Shown piece by piece: positions 1-7,437 of a DNA stretch of 46,119 bases. Origin of the DNA: Chloroflexota bacterium (GTDB lineage Bacteria > Chloroflexota > Anaerolineae > Promineifilales > Promineifilaceae); NCBI GenBank assembly GCA_029559155.1, contig JAKQCM010000001.1, positions 1-46,119 of the forward strand. The letters run 5' to 3'. The stretch's first letter is position 1, and each line of letters starts with the position of its first letter. Position numbers and translations under genes: made by a program. The notes beneath the pieces are model-generated. The model searched no databases and was not told the origin of the DNA. It saw only the letters and a list, made by a program, of their open reading frames with translations.

Positions 1-2
1 AC

Positions 3-80
3 TGCGTGGGCGTCCACGCCTCCACCGAGCAGCCGGGCTTGATTCGCGTGGGGGATGTCGTAAGATTGGTCCAATCTTAA
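3..80 (+). CDS. C-terminal end of a MOSC-domain protein (partial)
   Basis: An open frame enters from the left edge and reads CVGVHASTEQPGLIRVGD, then stops at TAA 78-80. The pattern of a G-V-x-A stretch, then PG-x-IRVGD, resembles the C-terminal end of MOSC (molybdenum cofactor sulfurase C-terminal) domains, which bind sulfur-carrying cofactors. Only 25 residues are visible, so the family call is tentative. The last residues and the stop codon come from the first arm and spacer of a REP-like hairpin (63-95), so the repeat appears to have landed on the gene end and rewritten its tail. Confidence 0.45.
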   Translation, partial: CVGVHASTEQPGLIRVGDVVRLVQS

Positions 81-95
81 AGATTGGACCAATCT
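63..95 (+). repeat. REP-like hairpin, copy 1
   Basis: Two 15-base arms, AGATTGGTCCAATCT (63-77) and AGATTGGACCAATCT (81-95), are exact reverse complements around the spacer TAA. The spacer supplies the stop codon of the upstream gene. Confidence 0.9.
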
Positions 96-223
96 AAAGG
101 GCGCACAAACCAAAACGGCCGTTCCCATTTGCTTGCCAACACCCCCCAACAACTTATACAATTCCCTTCCAGCATAAATCCATAGCCCGAACCCAGTAAG
201 CAGCAACCAAAAGGAAACAATCT

Positions 224-3200
224 ATGCCAGCCCCGCAAAAAATCCACGAACTTGTTGATCAATTCCAGCGCAACCGCGAGGATTACCGCGCTGCCGTCTA
301 CAACGAAACCCAGGCTCGTCGTGAATTTATCGACCCCTTCTTCAAAGCATTGGGCTGGGACATAGACAACGAACAAGGCTACGCCGAAGCCTACAAAGAA
401 GTGATTCATGAAACGGCCGTTAAAGTAAAAGGCAAAACCAAAGCCCCGGACTACGCCTTCCGCATCGGCGGCCAGCCTAAATTCTTCGTCGAGGCCAAAA
501 AACCCTCCGTCAACATCAAAGATGATGTCCACCCCGCCTTTCAACTGCGCAGCTACGCCTGGAGCGGCAAACTTCCCCTCAGCATCCTCACCGACTTTGA
601 AGAATTCGCCGTCTACGACTGCCGCCCTCGCCCAGTCAAAAGCGACAAAGCCGCCAACAGCCGCGTCATGTATTTCACCTACGACCAATACATCGAAAAA
701 TGGGACCAAATCGCCGCCATCTTCTCCCCCGAAGCCATCCGGCGCGGTTCCTCTGACAAATACGTACAATCGAACAAACTGAAACAAGGCACAGCCGAAG
801 TGGACGATGCCTTTTTAGCCGACATCAGCAGTTGGCGCGAACTGCTGGCGCGAAACATCGCCCTGCGCAACAAACTAAAGCCGCGCGAACTCAACTTTGC
901 CGTGCAGCGCATCATCGACCGCATCATCTTCTTGCGCATTGCCGAAGATAGAGGAATTGAACCTTACGGCCGTCTGCGCGACGCCGCCAAAGTAACCCCT
1001 GTTTATGCCGAACTCTGCCGCCTCTTCCAACTGGCCGACCAAAAATACAATTCCGGCCTGTTTCATTTCCAGCCGGAAAAAGGACGCGAAGGGGAAGACA
1101 GTTGGACGCTTGGCCTGCACATAGACGACAAGCCTCTGCAAACCATCCTCAAAAATCTTTACTACCCGGATTCGCCTTTCCAGTTCGACATGATTCCCGC
1201 CGATATTTTGGGGCAGGTGTATGAGCAATTTTTGGGCAAAGTGATCCGCCTGACGGCCGGCGGCCAGGCCAAAATCGAAGACAAGCCAGAAGTCAAAAAA
1301 GCGGGCGGCGTTTTTTATACCCCCACCTACATTGTTGACTATATTGTGGCGCAAACAGTAGGCAAACTGCTGGAAGGACGCAAACCCGGCCCCAAAGGAG
1401 ACGCATCCAAACTGACCATTCTTGATCCGGCTTGTGGTTCAGGTTCTTTTTTGCTTGGCGCGTATCAATATCTGCTCGACTGGCATCTGACGCAATACAA
1501 ACAAAACCCGGAGCAGTGGGCAAAAGGCAAAACTCCGGCCATCTTCGACAATGGCAAAGGCTGGCGGCTGACCATTGATGAACGCAAGCGCATTTTGCTC
1601 AACAACATTTACGGCGTGGATATCGACATGCAGGCAGTGGAAGTGACCAAACTTTCGCTGCTGCTAAAAGTGCTGGAAGGGGAAACAGAAGCGGTAGCGC
1701 AGCAAAAGCTGTTGGCCGACCGGGTGCTGCCGGATTTGGACAGCAACATCAAATGCGGCAATTCGTTGATTGGGCCAGACTTTTATGACGGACAGATGTC
1801 GCTGGGGCTGCTGGATGAGGAGGAGATGTACCGCGTCAACGTCTTCGACTGGGCAGCCGCTTTTCCCCGGATTGTACCCTGGGGTGGGTTTGATGCGGTG
1901 ATTGGGAATCCGCCGTACATTCGCATTCAGGCGATGAAGCAATGGGCGCCGAAGGAAGTGGAATTTTATAAACAGGCATATAAAGCGGCCAGTAAGGGTA
2001 GCTATGATATTTATGTTGTTTTCATAGAAAAAGGGCTGGAATTACTCAACCGGAATGGTATTTTAGGCTTCATTTTGCCGCATAAATTTTTCCAAGCTAA
2101 GTATGGAGAACCAATACGTCAAATTATTGCATCAGATAAAAAACTTTCTCAAATAATCCATTTCGGTCATCAGCAGATATTTGCAAATGCAACAACATAC
2201 ACCTGCCTATTGTTCCTTAGTAATGCAAAAAATGATGAGTTTGAATATGCAAAAGTAGATGATTTAGCAGGATGGAGGCAAAAAGGAGAAGCCGTACGCG
2301 GATATATCTCTACTACAGAAGTTTCTGTACTGGAATGGAATTTTACAGTGGGAGATGGCGCAAGATTATTTAAGAGATTGACAAAAATGCCCACTAAATT
2401 AGGCAATGTTGCAAACAAAATATATCAAGGTCTTATCACCAGTGCCGATACGGTTTATCTGTTTAAAGATTATAGAGAAACCGCTAATCCTTCGCTCATC
2501 GAAGTGTATTCTCAAAAATCTGAATCATGGGTACTGATTGAAGCAGCAATTCTAAAATCAGTGATTAGGAGTGGGAAAATTCACCGATACCAAGCATACC
2601 CATCTGTGTATGTTCTTTTTCCTTATAAAATTTCGGATGGTTCAGCCCAATTATATACAGAAAGGGAAATCCAAGACATATTTCCGAAAGCATGGGAATA
2701 CTTGAATCAGCATAAATTAATGCTTGAAAATAGAGAGAATGGGAAGTTCAAAGATGCCCAGTGGTATCGGTTTGGGCGCACTCAGAATCTGGGATATTGG
2801 GAACAGTCTAAATTAATGATTCCATATATGGTTTCAGAATTAGCTGCATATATGGACCTGTCTGATCATTATTATTTCATCAATGTTACTACCGGTGGAT
2901 ATGGAATAGTGAGCGATCATAAATCTGGTAATCTTGCCTACTTATGCGGGCTTCTTAATTCTCGGTTGCTCAATTTTTATTTAAAGCAAGTTTCAACAGA
3001 TTTTCGGGGCGGCTATTTTGCAGCAAGTAAGCAATATATCGAACAACTGCCTATTCGGATAATAGATTTTTCCCTTGAATCAGACCGAAACGCACACGAA
3101 CAAATAATTGTGCTTGTGAAGCAAATGCAGACCTTGCATAAACGTTTAGCAGCCGCCCGTCTGCCGCAAGAAAAAACCATCCTGCAGCGCCAAATCACCG

Positions 3201-3286
3201 CCACCGACCACCAAATCGACCAACTCGTCTACCAACTCTACGGCCTCACCCCTGAGGAAATCGCCATCGTCGATGGCGCGGCGTAA
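224..3286 (+). CDS. Type IIG restriction-modification enzyme (fused nuclease, adenine methyltransferase and specificity domain)
   Basis: A 1020-residue single-chain restriction-modification protein of the Eco57I-like class, which both methylates adenine in and cuts near its target. The N-terminus has a PD-(D/E)xK nuclease site (PD at 75-76, then E90-A-K92). The methyltransferase has motif I DPACGSGSF (from residue 401) and motif IV NPPY (562-565). The last third should be the target-recognition domain, ending in a helical LQRQITATDHQIDQLVYQLYG segment. AAGGA lies 10 bases before the ATG, which fixes the start. From about 1970 to 3110 the DNA is much more AT-rich than the rest and lacks the ACGGCCGT motif common elsewhere, suggesting that the specificity half was swapped in. 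No separate methylase or specificity gene lies beside it, as expected for type IIG. The recognition sequence cannot be read from the sequence. Confidence 0.9.
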   Translation: MPAPQKIHELVDQFQRNREDYRAAVYNETQARREFIDPFFKALGWDIDNEQGYAEAYKEVIHETAVKVKGKTKAPDYAFRIGGQPKFFVEAKKPSVNIKDDVHPAFQLRSYAWSGKLPLSILTDFEEFAVYDCRPRPVKSDKAANSRVMYFTYDQYIEKWDQIAAIFSPEAIRRGSSDKYVQSNKLKQGTAEVDDAFLADISSWRELLARNIALRNKLKPRELNFAVQRIIDRIIFLRIAEDRGIEPYGRLRDAAKVTPVYAELCRLFQLADQKYNSGLFHFQPEKGREGEDSWTLGLHIDDKPLQTILKNLYYPDSPFQFDMIPADILGQVYEQFLGKVIRLTAGGQAKIEDKPEVKKAGGVFYTPTYIVDYIVAQTVGKLLEGRKPGPKGDASKLTILDPACGSGSFLLGAYQYLLDWHLTQYKQNPEQWAKGKTPAIFDNGKGWRLTIDERKRILLNNIYGVDIDMQAVEVTKLSLLLKVLEGETEAVAQQKLLADRVLPDLDSNIKCGNSLIGPDFYDGQMSLGLLDEEEMYRVNVFDWAAAFPRIVPWGGFDAVIGNPPYIRIQAMKQWAPKEVEFYKQAYKAASKGSYDIYVVFIEKGLELLNRNGILGFILPHKFFQAKYGEPIRQIIASDKKLSQIIHFGHQQIFANATTYTCLLFLSNAKNDEFEYAKVDDLAGWRQKGEAVRGYISTTEVSVLEWNFTVGDGARLFKRLTKMPTKLGNVANKIYQGLITSADTVYLFKDYRETANPSLIEVYSQKSESWVLIEAAILKSVIRSGKIHRYQAYPSVYVLFPYKISDGSAQLYTEREIQDIFPKAWEYLNQHKLMLENRENGKFKDAQWYRFGRTQNLGYWEQSKLMIPYMVSELAAYMDLSDHYYFINVTTGGYGIVSDHKSGNLAYLCGLLNSRLLNFYLKQVSTDFRGGYFAASKQYIEQLPIRIIDFSLESDRNAHEQIIVLVKQMQTLHKRLAAARLPQEKTILQRQITATDHQIDQLVYQLYGLTPEEIAIVDGAA

Positions 3287-3295
3287 CGCGCCGCC

Positions 3296-3328
3296 AGATT
3301 GGTCCAATCTCCAAGATTGGACCAATCT
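3296..3328 (+). repeat. REP-like hairpin, copy 2
   Basis: Arms 3296-3310 and 3314-3328 are exact reverse complements around CCA. It begins 9 bases after the stop of the restriction gene and could end its transcript. The flank AAAAACGCGACGAA follows, as at copy 3. Confidence 0.9.
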
Positions 3329-3417
3329 AAAAACGCGACGAAACGGCCGTCTCCCAACCCTACGGCCTCACCGCCGAGGAAATCGCCATCGTCGATGGCG
3401 CGGCGTAACGAGCCGCC

Positions 3418-3450
3418 AGATTGGTCCAATCTTAAAGATTGGACCAATCT
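3418..3450 (+). repeat. REP-like hairpin, copy 3
   Basis: Arms 3418-3432 and 3436-3450 around TAA. It lies in the second unit of the 122-bp tandem duplication. Confidence 0.9.
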
Positions 3451-3474
3451 AAAAACGCGACGAATAGTCCTTTT

Positions 3475-3903
3475 TTACTATAGCGAGAACGGCCGTTCCT
3501 CCTCTAAAATTTCCCCAAACCAATCCAGTACCCGGTACCAAAAACAAGACCAGGAACAACTCGGAAATAAGCTAGAAACAAAAAACAAAACCATCACAAC
3601 AACAGAAAATACTTTGAACAATTCAGAAAAAAGCCTCGGAAATGGTTCAGGCTTGTCTTAGGAATCATTCAGGAGGCTTTAGGAACGATTCAGGAGGCTT
3701 TAGGAACGATTCAGGAGGCTTTAGGAACCATTCAGGAGCATCACTTTACCAAATTTTATACATATACTCTTGTTTTTTTGTCGATTCAGTCGCGTTTCGC
3801 CCGAACAAGATGATGGCTTACCCATTTGGGGACAAACACCGCCCTGATTCGATTATTTACAGCCCCGCAAGGGCATTATTTAATCCAATTGGAGGAATTT
3901 ACC
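3475..3903. other. Gene-free spacer, A/T-rich
   Basis: The open frames here begin inside REP or tandem repeat sequence and show no recognisable protein, so I call no gene. The stretch holds one ACGGCCGT (about 3490), an A-rich segment (3520-3620), the 21-bp tandem repeat and an AT-rich run near 3750-3780. A good ribosome-binding site (GGAGGA, 3891-3896) ends it, serving the gene at 3904. Confidence 0.6.
3660..3740 (+). repeat. 21-bp tandem repeat, about 3.9 units
   Basis: Units of the form AGGAACGATTCAGGAGGCTTT start at 3660, 3681, 3702 and 3723, the last one partial. The first differs as AGGAATCATT and the last as AGGAACCATT. Each unit contains a Shine-Dalgarno-like AGGAGG. Unit length is a multiple of three, but no convincing protein is encoded. 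Confidence 0.9.
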
Positions 3904-4550
3904 ATGCCAAAAGCAACAAAAAGCATCGCGCAACGGTTGTTAGACGCCGAAGTGGCCATCAACAACACCCTATCCAGCCCGGGAATCCTGACGGCCGTAA
4001 CCCCTATACCCAGGAACGCCTGGAAACCGCCCGCGCCCTGAACCAGGAAGCGCGCGAACTGACAGACCGCCAAAAGATGGCTTACGGCCGTCAGTTCGAA
4101 GCCACCCAGACCGTACAAAAAGCATGGGATGAAGCCTCCCTGGCTTACAGCGCCGCCGTCAAAATCGCCCGCATCGCCTTCCGCGACAGCCCGACGGCCC
4201 AAAATGCCCTCAGCATCAACGGCGCGCGCAAGAAAACCCTCAGCGGTTGGCTGGACCAGGCCCGTCGTTTTTATAACAACATGCTCCAAGACCCGGAATT
4301 CATCGCCGCCATGGTCCCCTACAGCTACGACCAGGCCAAGCTGGAAGCCGAAGCCGCGCTTGTGCAAGCCGTCGCCACGGCCAGCGAAGCCCAAGACAAG
4401 GCGCGCGGCGTCGCCCAGGAAGCCACCCAACTCCGCGACGCCAAACTGGACGAACTGGACCGCTGGCTGGCCGATTATAAAGCCGTCGCCGAAATCGCCC
4501 TGGCCGCCTCGCCCCAGCAGCTGGAGCAGCTGGGCTGGGTGGTGGCCTGA
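3904..4550 (+). pseudogene. Helical protein of unknown function, frameshifted near 4000
   Basis: The natural start is ATG 3904, seven bases after GGAGGA, giving MPKATKSIAQRLLDAEVAIN and onward. That frame runs only to about 4041. From about 3996 a different frame carries the rest (YTQERLETARALNQEAREL through EQLGWVVA, stop at 4550). One extra C in the run gtaaCCCCtat near 3997 would join the two parts into one protein of about 215 residues. The product would be almost entirely alpha-helical, rich in Ala, Glu and Gln, with no membrane segment or catalytic motif. I do not recognise a function. The gene may be truly broken, or the missing base may be an assembly error in a homopolymer. Confidence 0.65.
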
Positions 4551-4556
4551 CGCCCA

Positions 4557-4589
4557 AGATTGGTCCATTCTGCGAGAATGGATCAATCT
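4557..4589 (+). repeat. REP-like hairpin, copy 4 (variant)
   Basis: Arms AGATTGGTCCATTCT (4557-4571) and AGAATGGATCAATCT (4575-4589). The A-to-T change in the first arm is matched by a T-to-A change in the second, so pairing between arms is kept, with one G-U wobble. It starts 6 bases after the preceding stop. Confidence 0.9.
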
Positions 4590-4608
4590 GAAATAGAGAC
4601 CCTGCCCA

Positions 4609-4642
4609 AGATTGGTCCAATCTTTCAAGATTGGACCAATCT
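4609..4642 (+). repeat. REP-like hairpin, copy 5
   Basis: Arms 4609-4623 and 4628-4642 around TTCA. It is in tandem with copy 4 and ends 14 bases before the RAYT start codon, so it lies in the RAYT leader. Confidence 0.9.
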
Positions 4643-4656
4643 AAAGTATAGACCCT

Positions 4657-5289
4657 ATGACCAACGAACCTTTGCAATACGGCCGTCTCTACCACATCTA
4701 CAACCGGGGCAACAACGGCGAAAACCTCTTCGTCCAACAGCGCAACTACCCCTACTTCCTACAACTCTACGCCAACCACATTCAGCCCGTCGCCGAAACC
4801 TACGCCTACTGCCTGCTGCCCAACCATTTCCACTTGGCCATCCGTACCTACACTGAAGAAGAGCAAGAAGCGTACCGCGCCGCTCAGATTGGTCCAATCT
4901 CCAAGATTGGACCAATCTTTAAACCCCAAAACCCCAGCCGCGCCTTCAACAACCTGTTCATCGCCTACGCCCGCGCCTTCAACAAAGCCACCGGGCGCAC
5001 CGGCGTACTATTTGAAACGCCCTTTGGCCGCAAACCTATAGAAAGCCAGCGTTATCTACTCACCCTCATCACCTACATCCACCATAACCCGCAAAAACAC
5101 GGCTTCGTCGCCGACTTTCGTGAATGGCCCTGGTCATCCTATGGGGCTGTCCTGTCATCCAAACCGACAAAGCTAAATCGCGCCGATGTGTTGGACTGGT
5201 ACAACGGCCGTGCCGCCTTCATCGCCGCCCACGAAGCCGAACCCGACGCCCACCTCATCGGCCCGCTGCTGCTAGACGATTGGTGGTAG
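4657..5289 (+). CDS. REP-associated tyrosine transposase (RAYT, Y1/IS200-like family)
   Basis: A 210-residue single-strand transposase of the Transposase_17/RAYT kind. Such proteins nick hairpin DNA with an HUH pair and a tyrosine, and are thought to spread REP elements. The HUH motif is LPNHFHLAI (H57, H59) and the catalytic tyrosine is Y140 in TYIHHNP. The N-terminal GRLYHIYNRGNN block is typical of the family. Hairpin repeats sit directly upstream (copies 4 and 5), downstream (copies 7 and 8), and one copy (4886-4918) lies inside the gene in frame, coding AQIGPISKIGPIF between the HUH and Tyr blocks, where family members usually have a loop. The frame stays open and all catalytic residues remain, so the protein may be active despite the insert. 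There is no clear ribosome-binding site because the upstream REP takes its place. Confidence 0.9.
   Translation: MTNEPLQYGRLYHIYNRGNNGENLFVQQRNYPYFLQLYANHIQPVAETYAYCLLPNHFHLAIRTYTEEEQEAYRAAQIGPISKIGPIFKPQNPSRAFNNLFIAYARAFNKATGRTGVLFETPFGRKPIESQRYLLTLITYIHHNPQKHGFVADFREWPWSSYGAVLSSKPTKLNRADVLDWYNGRAAFIAAHEAEPDAHLIGPLLLDDWW
4886..4918 (+). repeat. REP-like hairpin, copy 6, in frame within the RAYT gene
   Basis: Arms 4886-4900 and 4904-4918 around CCA. The 33 bases are eleven codons, so the reading frame is kept. Confidence 0.95.
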
Positions 5290-5299
5290 CCCCCCCTCC

Positions 5300-5333
5300 A
5301 GATTGGTCCAATCTTTAAAGATTGGACCAATCT
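5300..5333 (+). repeat. REP-like hairpin, copy 7
   Basis: Arms 5300-5314 and 5319-5333 around TTAA, starting 10 bases after the RAYT stop. It is followed by AAAATAGCGACCCC, a flank similar to those after copies 4, 5 and 8. Confidence 0.9.
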
Positions 5334-5352
5334 AAAATAGCGACCCCTTTCA

Positions 5353-5385
5353 AGAATGGTCCAATCTCCAAGATTGGACCATTCT
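5353..5385 (+). repeat. REP-like hairpin, copy 8 (covarying variant)
   Basis: Arms AGAATGGTCCAATCT (5353-5367) and AGATTGGACCATTCT (5371-5385) are exact reverse complements although each differs from the common arm. The paired change supports the long hairpin as the kept structure. Confidence 0.9.
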
Positions 5386-5439
5386 AAAATAGCCACCACA
5401 CCCCAGAATGCGTGCTACAATACCCTCACCCAACACAAC

Positions 5440-5473
5440 AGATTGGACCAATCTTTAAAGATTGGTCCAATCT
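5440..5473 (-). repeat. REP-like hairpin, copy 9 (inverted orientation)
   Basis: The GGACC arm (5440-5454) comes first and the GGTCC arm (5459-5473) second, around TTAA, opposite to the other copies. It overlaps the upstream end of the open frame of the VWA gene. Confidence 0.85.
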
Positions 5474-5506
5474 TACCAAGACTATCATGAACCAATTAAC
5501 CAACCC

Positions 5507-7354
5507 GTGTCCTTCCTGACCCCCGCCTTCCTCCTCCTCGGCCTGCTGGCCGCGCCCATCATCCTCCTCTACATGCTGCGACTGCGGCGGCGCGAAGTCA
5601 CCGTCAGCAGCACCCTGCTCTGGCAAAAACTCCTGCGCGACCGCGAAGCCAACGCCCCCTGGCAAAAGCTCCGCCGCAATCTGCTCCTCATCTTGCAGCT
5701 GCTCATCCTCGCCGCTCTGGTCCTGGCCCTGGCACGGCCGTTTCTCCCCAGCCCCTCCGTCATCACCGGCAACACCGTCGTCTTGCTTGATGGCTCCGCC
5801 TCCATGCAAGCCACCGACGCGGCCCCCTCCCGCTTCGCCGCCGCCAAAACCGAAGCCGCCCGCCTGATTGGCGACCTCGGCGGCGGCAGCCAGATGACCC
5901 TCATCCAGGTCGGACACACCCCCGCCGTGCTCGCCAGCGCCAGCAGCGACAAAACTGCCCTGCGCCGCGCCCTGGACGCCACCCAACCGGAAAACGGCCC
6001 GCCCGACTGGCCCGCCGCCCTGGCCCTGGCCGCCGGCGCGGCGCAAGGCTTCCAGGACGGCCGTATCGTCATCATTTCCGATGGCGGCCTGCCCGCCGAT
6101 TTGCCCCCCCTGCCCACCGCGCCCATCTACCTGCCCATCGGCGGCAGCGGCGAGAACCTGGCGATTGCCGCCCTGGCCACCCGCGCCACCGAAAGCGGCC
6201 CGCAGCTCTTCGCCAGCATCGCCAACCAGGGCGCGCAGGACCGCGACGCCCTGCTCAGCCTGGAACTCGACGGCGCGCTCTACGATTCGCGCCGCGTCAC
6301 CGTCCCGGCCGGCGGCACTGCCAGCCTGACGTGGGATTTGCCGGAGGGAACGGCCGTCATCACCGCCCGCCTCTCCAATTTAGAAGAGGACTATCTGGCG
6401 CTGGATGATGTGGCGACGGCCGTGCATGAAGGCGGCGTTACCAACCGCGCCCTGCTCGTCACTGAGGGCAATCTCTTTCTGGAGCAGGTCTTCAGCGTCC
6501 TGCCGGGCATCGAAGCCTTCAAGGCCGCCCCCGGCGCGGACTTGAACCCCGCAGATTTCGACCTGCTGGTCCTCGATGGCGTGCCCCTGCCCGATCCCCT
6601 GCCCCCGACCGACCTGCTGCTCATCAATCCGCCCAACGGCGGCGACTTATTCACCATCGGCGGCGTCTTCTCGGACACCGTCGCCGTGCGCCTGGCCGAT
6701 TCTCCCCTGCTGCAATTTGTGGACTGGCGCGACGTGCATATCCGGCAGGCAACGGCGGTGGATGCGCCCTGGGCACGGCCGTTGGTAGAGGCTTCCGGCG
6801 GCCCGCTGCTGCTCACCGGCGAGCAAAACGGGCAGCGCATCGCCCTGCTCACCTTCGACCTGCGCGACTCCGACCTACCCCTGCAAATTGCATTTCCCAT
6901 TTTAATGGCTAATATTACTGGCTGGCTCAGCCCTGGTCGCGCCTTCGATGCGCCCGCCGGCTTACGGCCGGGTGACCCGGTCACAATTTCGCCTTCGGCC
7001 AGCGCCACGGCCGTGATTGTGGAAAAACCAGACGGCCGTATCTGGACCGCCGACGTCGGGGAAGACGCGCTCATCTTTGCGGAAACTGACCAACTGGGCC
7101 TTTACCGCGTCAGCCTGCGCGACGCACAAGGCACGCGCCCGGCCGGCAGCTTCGCCGTCAACCTGTTCAGCCCGGCCGAATCGGCCATCCAACCGGCTCC
7201 GTCGCTGTCCATCGGTCAGGTCGCCACAGACGCCGCGCCGGAAAACAACGTCGGCCAACGCGAATGGTGGCCCTGGCTGCTGCTGCTGGCTCTATTGATT
7301 TTAATGGTCGAATGGTGGGTGCAGCATCGCGGCCCGTTATTGCCAAGACCCTAA
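5507..7354 (+). CDS. BatA-like membrane protein with von Willebrand factor A domain
   Basis: The product is a membrane protein of about 615 residues. The N-terminus MSFLTPAFLLLGLLAAPIIL followed by RLRRREVTVSSTLLWQKLL and a second membrane helix ending ALARPF is the double-transmembrane start typical of BatA/aerotolerance-type proteins. A VWA domain follows with a metal-binding MIDAS start D95-G-S-A-S. The C-terminus has a last membrane helix (WPWLLLLALLILMVEWW). Such proteins usually work beside MoxR ATPases, but none is visible here. I chose GTG 5507 because homologous N-termini begin at this point; the frame extends upstream to a TTG inside REP copy 9, giving 15 extra residues, and there is no clear ribosome-binding site. 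Binding partner and ligand are unknown. Confidence 0.85.
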   Translation: MSFLTPAFLLLGLLAAPIILLYMLRLRRREVTVSSTLLWQKLLRDREANAPWQKLRRNLLLILQLLILAALVLALARPFLPSPSVITGNTVVLLDGSASMQATDAAPSRFAAAKTEAARLIGDLGGGSQMTLIQVGHTPAVLASASSDKTALRRALDATQPENGPPDWPAALALAAGAAQGFQDGRIVIISDGGLPADLPPLPTAPIYLPIGGSGENLAIAALATRATESGPQLFASIANQGAQDRDALLSLELDGALYDSRRVTVPAGGTASLTWDLPEGTAVITARLSNLEEDYLALDDVATAVHEGGVTNRALLVTEGNLFLEQVFSVLPGIEAFKAAPGADLNPADFDLLVLDGVPLPDPLPPTDLLLINPPNGGDLFTIGGVFSDTVAVRLADSPLLQFVDWRDVHIRQATAVDAPWARPLVEASGGPLLLTGEQNGQRIALLTFDLRDSDLPLQIAFPILMANITGWLSPGRAFDAPAGLRPGDPVTISPSASATAVIVEKPDGRIWTADVGEDALIFAETDQLGLYRVSLRDAQGTRPAGSFAVNLFSPAESAIQPAPSLSIGQVATDAAPENNVGQREWWPWLLLLALLILMVEWWVQHRGPLLPRP

Positions 7355-7404
7355 GGGTTTGGCAGCGAGTAATTAGCCCTGTGGAAATTAAACCCTTAGG
7401 GTCT
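7346..7404 (+). terminator. Long-loop inverted repeat over the VWA gene stop
   Basis: Arms AGACCCTAAGGGTTT (7346-7360) and AAACCCTTAGGGTCT (7390-7404) are perfect reverse complements with a 29-base loop. The VWA stop codon (7352-7354) lies in the left arm. The same type of element, AGACCCGAAGGTT, follows the SerA gene at 36775. It could act as a terminator or attenuator before the next gene. Confidence 0.65.
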
Positions 7405-7437
7405 TTCTGCAGAGAGAAACCTAAACCGAACAATTCA

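Larger units (their letters stand above)
3239..3474 (+). repeat. 122-bp tandem duplication of the restriction gene's 3' end plus its REP
   Basis: The segment 3239-3360 (last ~15 codons of the restriction gene, its stop, and a REP hairpin) is repeated from 3361 to about 3474 with few changes, for example the REP spacer CCA in the first and TAA in the second. The second copy is an orphan gene tail with no start. It looks like a duplication anchored on REP sequence. Confidence 0.85.

Noticed and set aside
224-3286. BREX PglX or phage-defence island
   Set aside because: Nuclease motif and lack of brx/pgl neighbours favour a stand-alone type IIG enzyme.
3299-3661. 120-residue open frame with DWSNL repeats
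   Set aside because: It starts in a REP arm and covers the duplicated tail and A-rich spacer; DWSNL/DWTNL is simply translated REP sequence.
3660-3740. Possible CRISPR array
   Set aside because: Units are adjacent 21-bp repeats without spacers, and no cas genes are present.
4300-4737. Minus-strand open frames opposite the RAYT and helical gene
   Set aside because: Low-complexity Arg/Gly/Pro shadows of GC-rich genes on the other strand.
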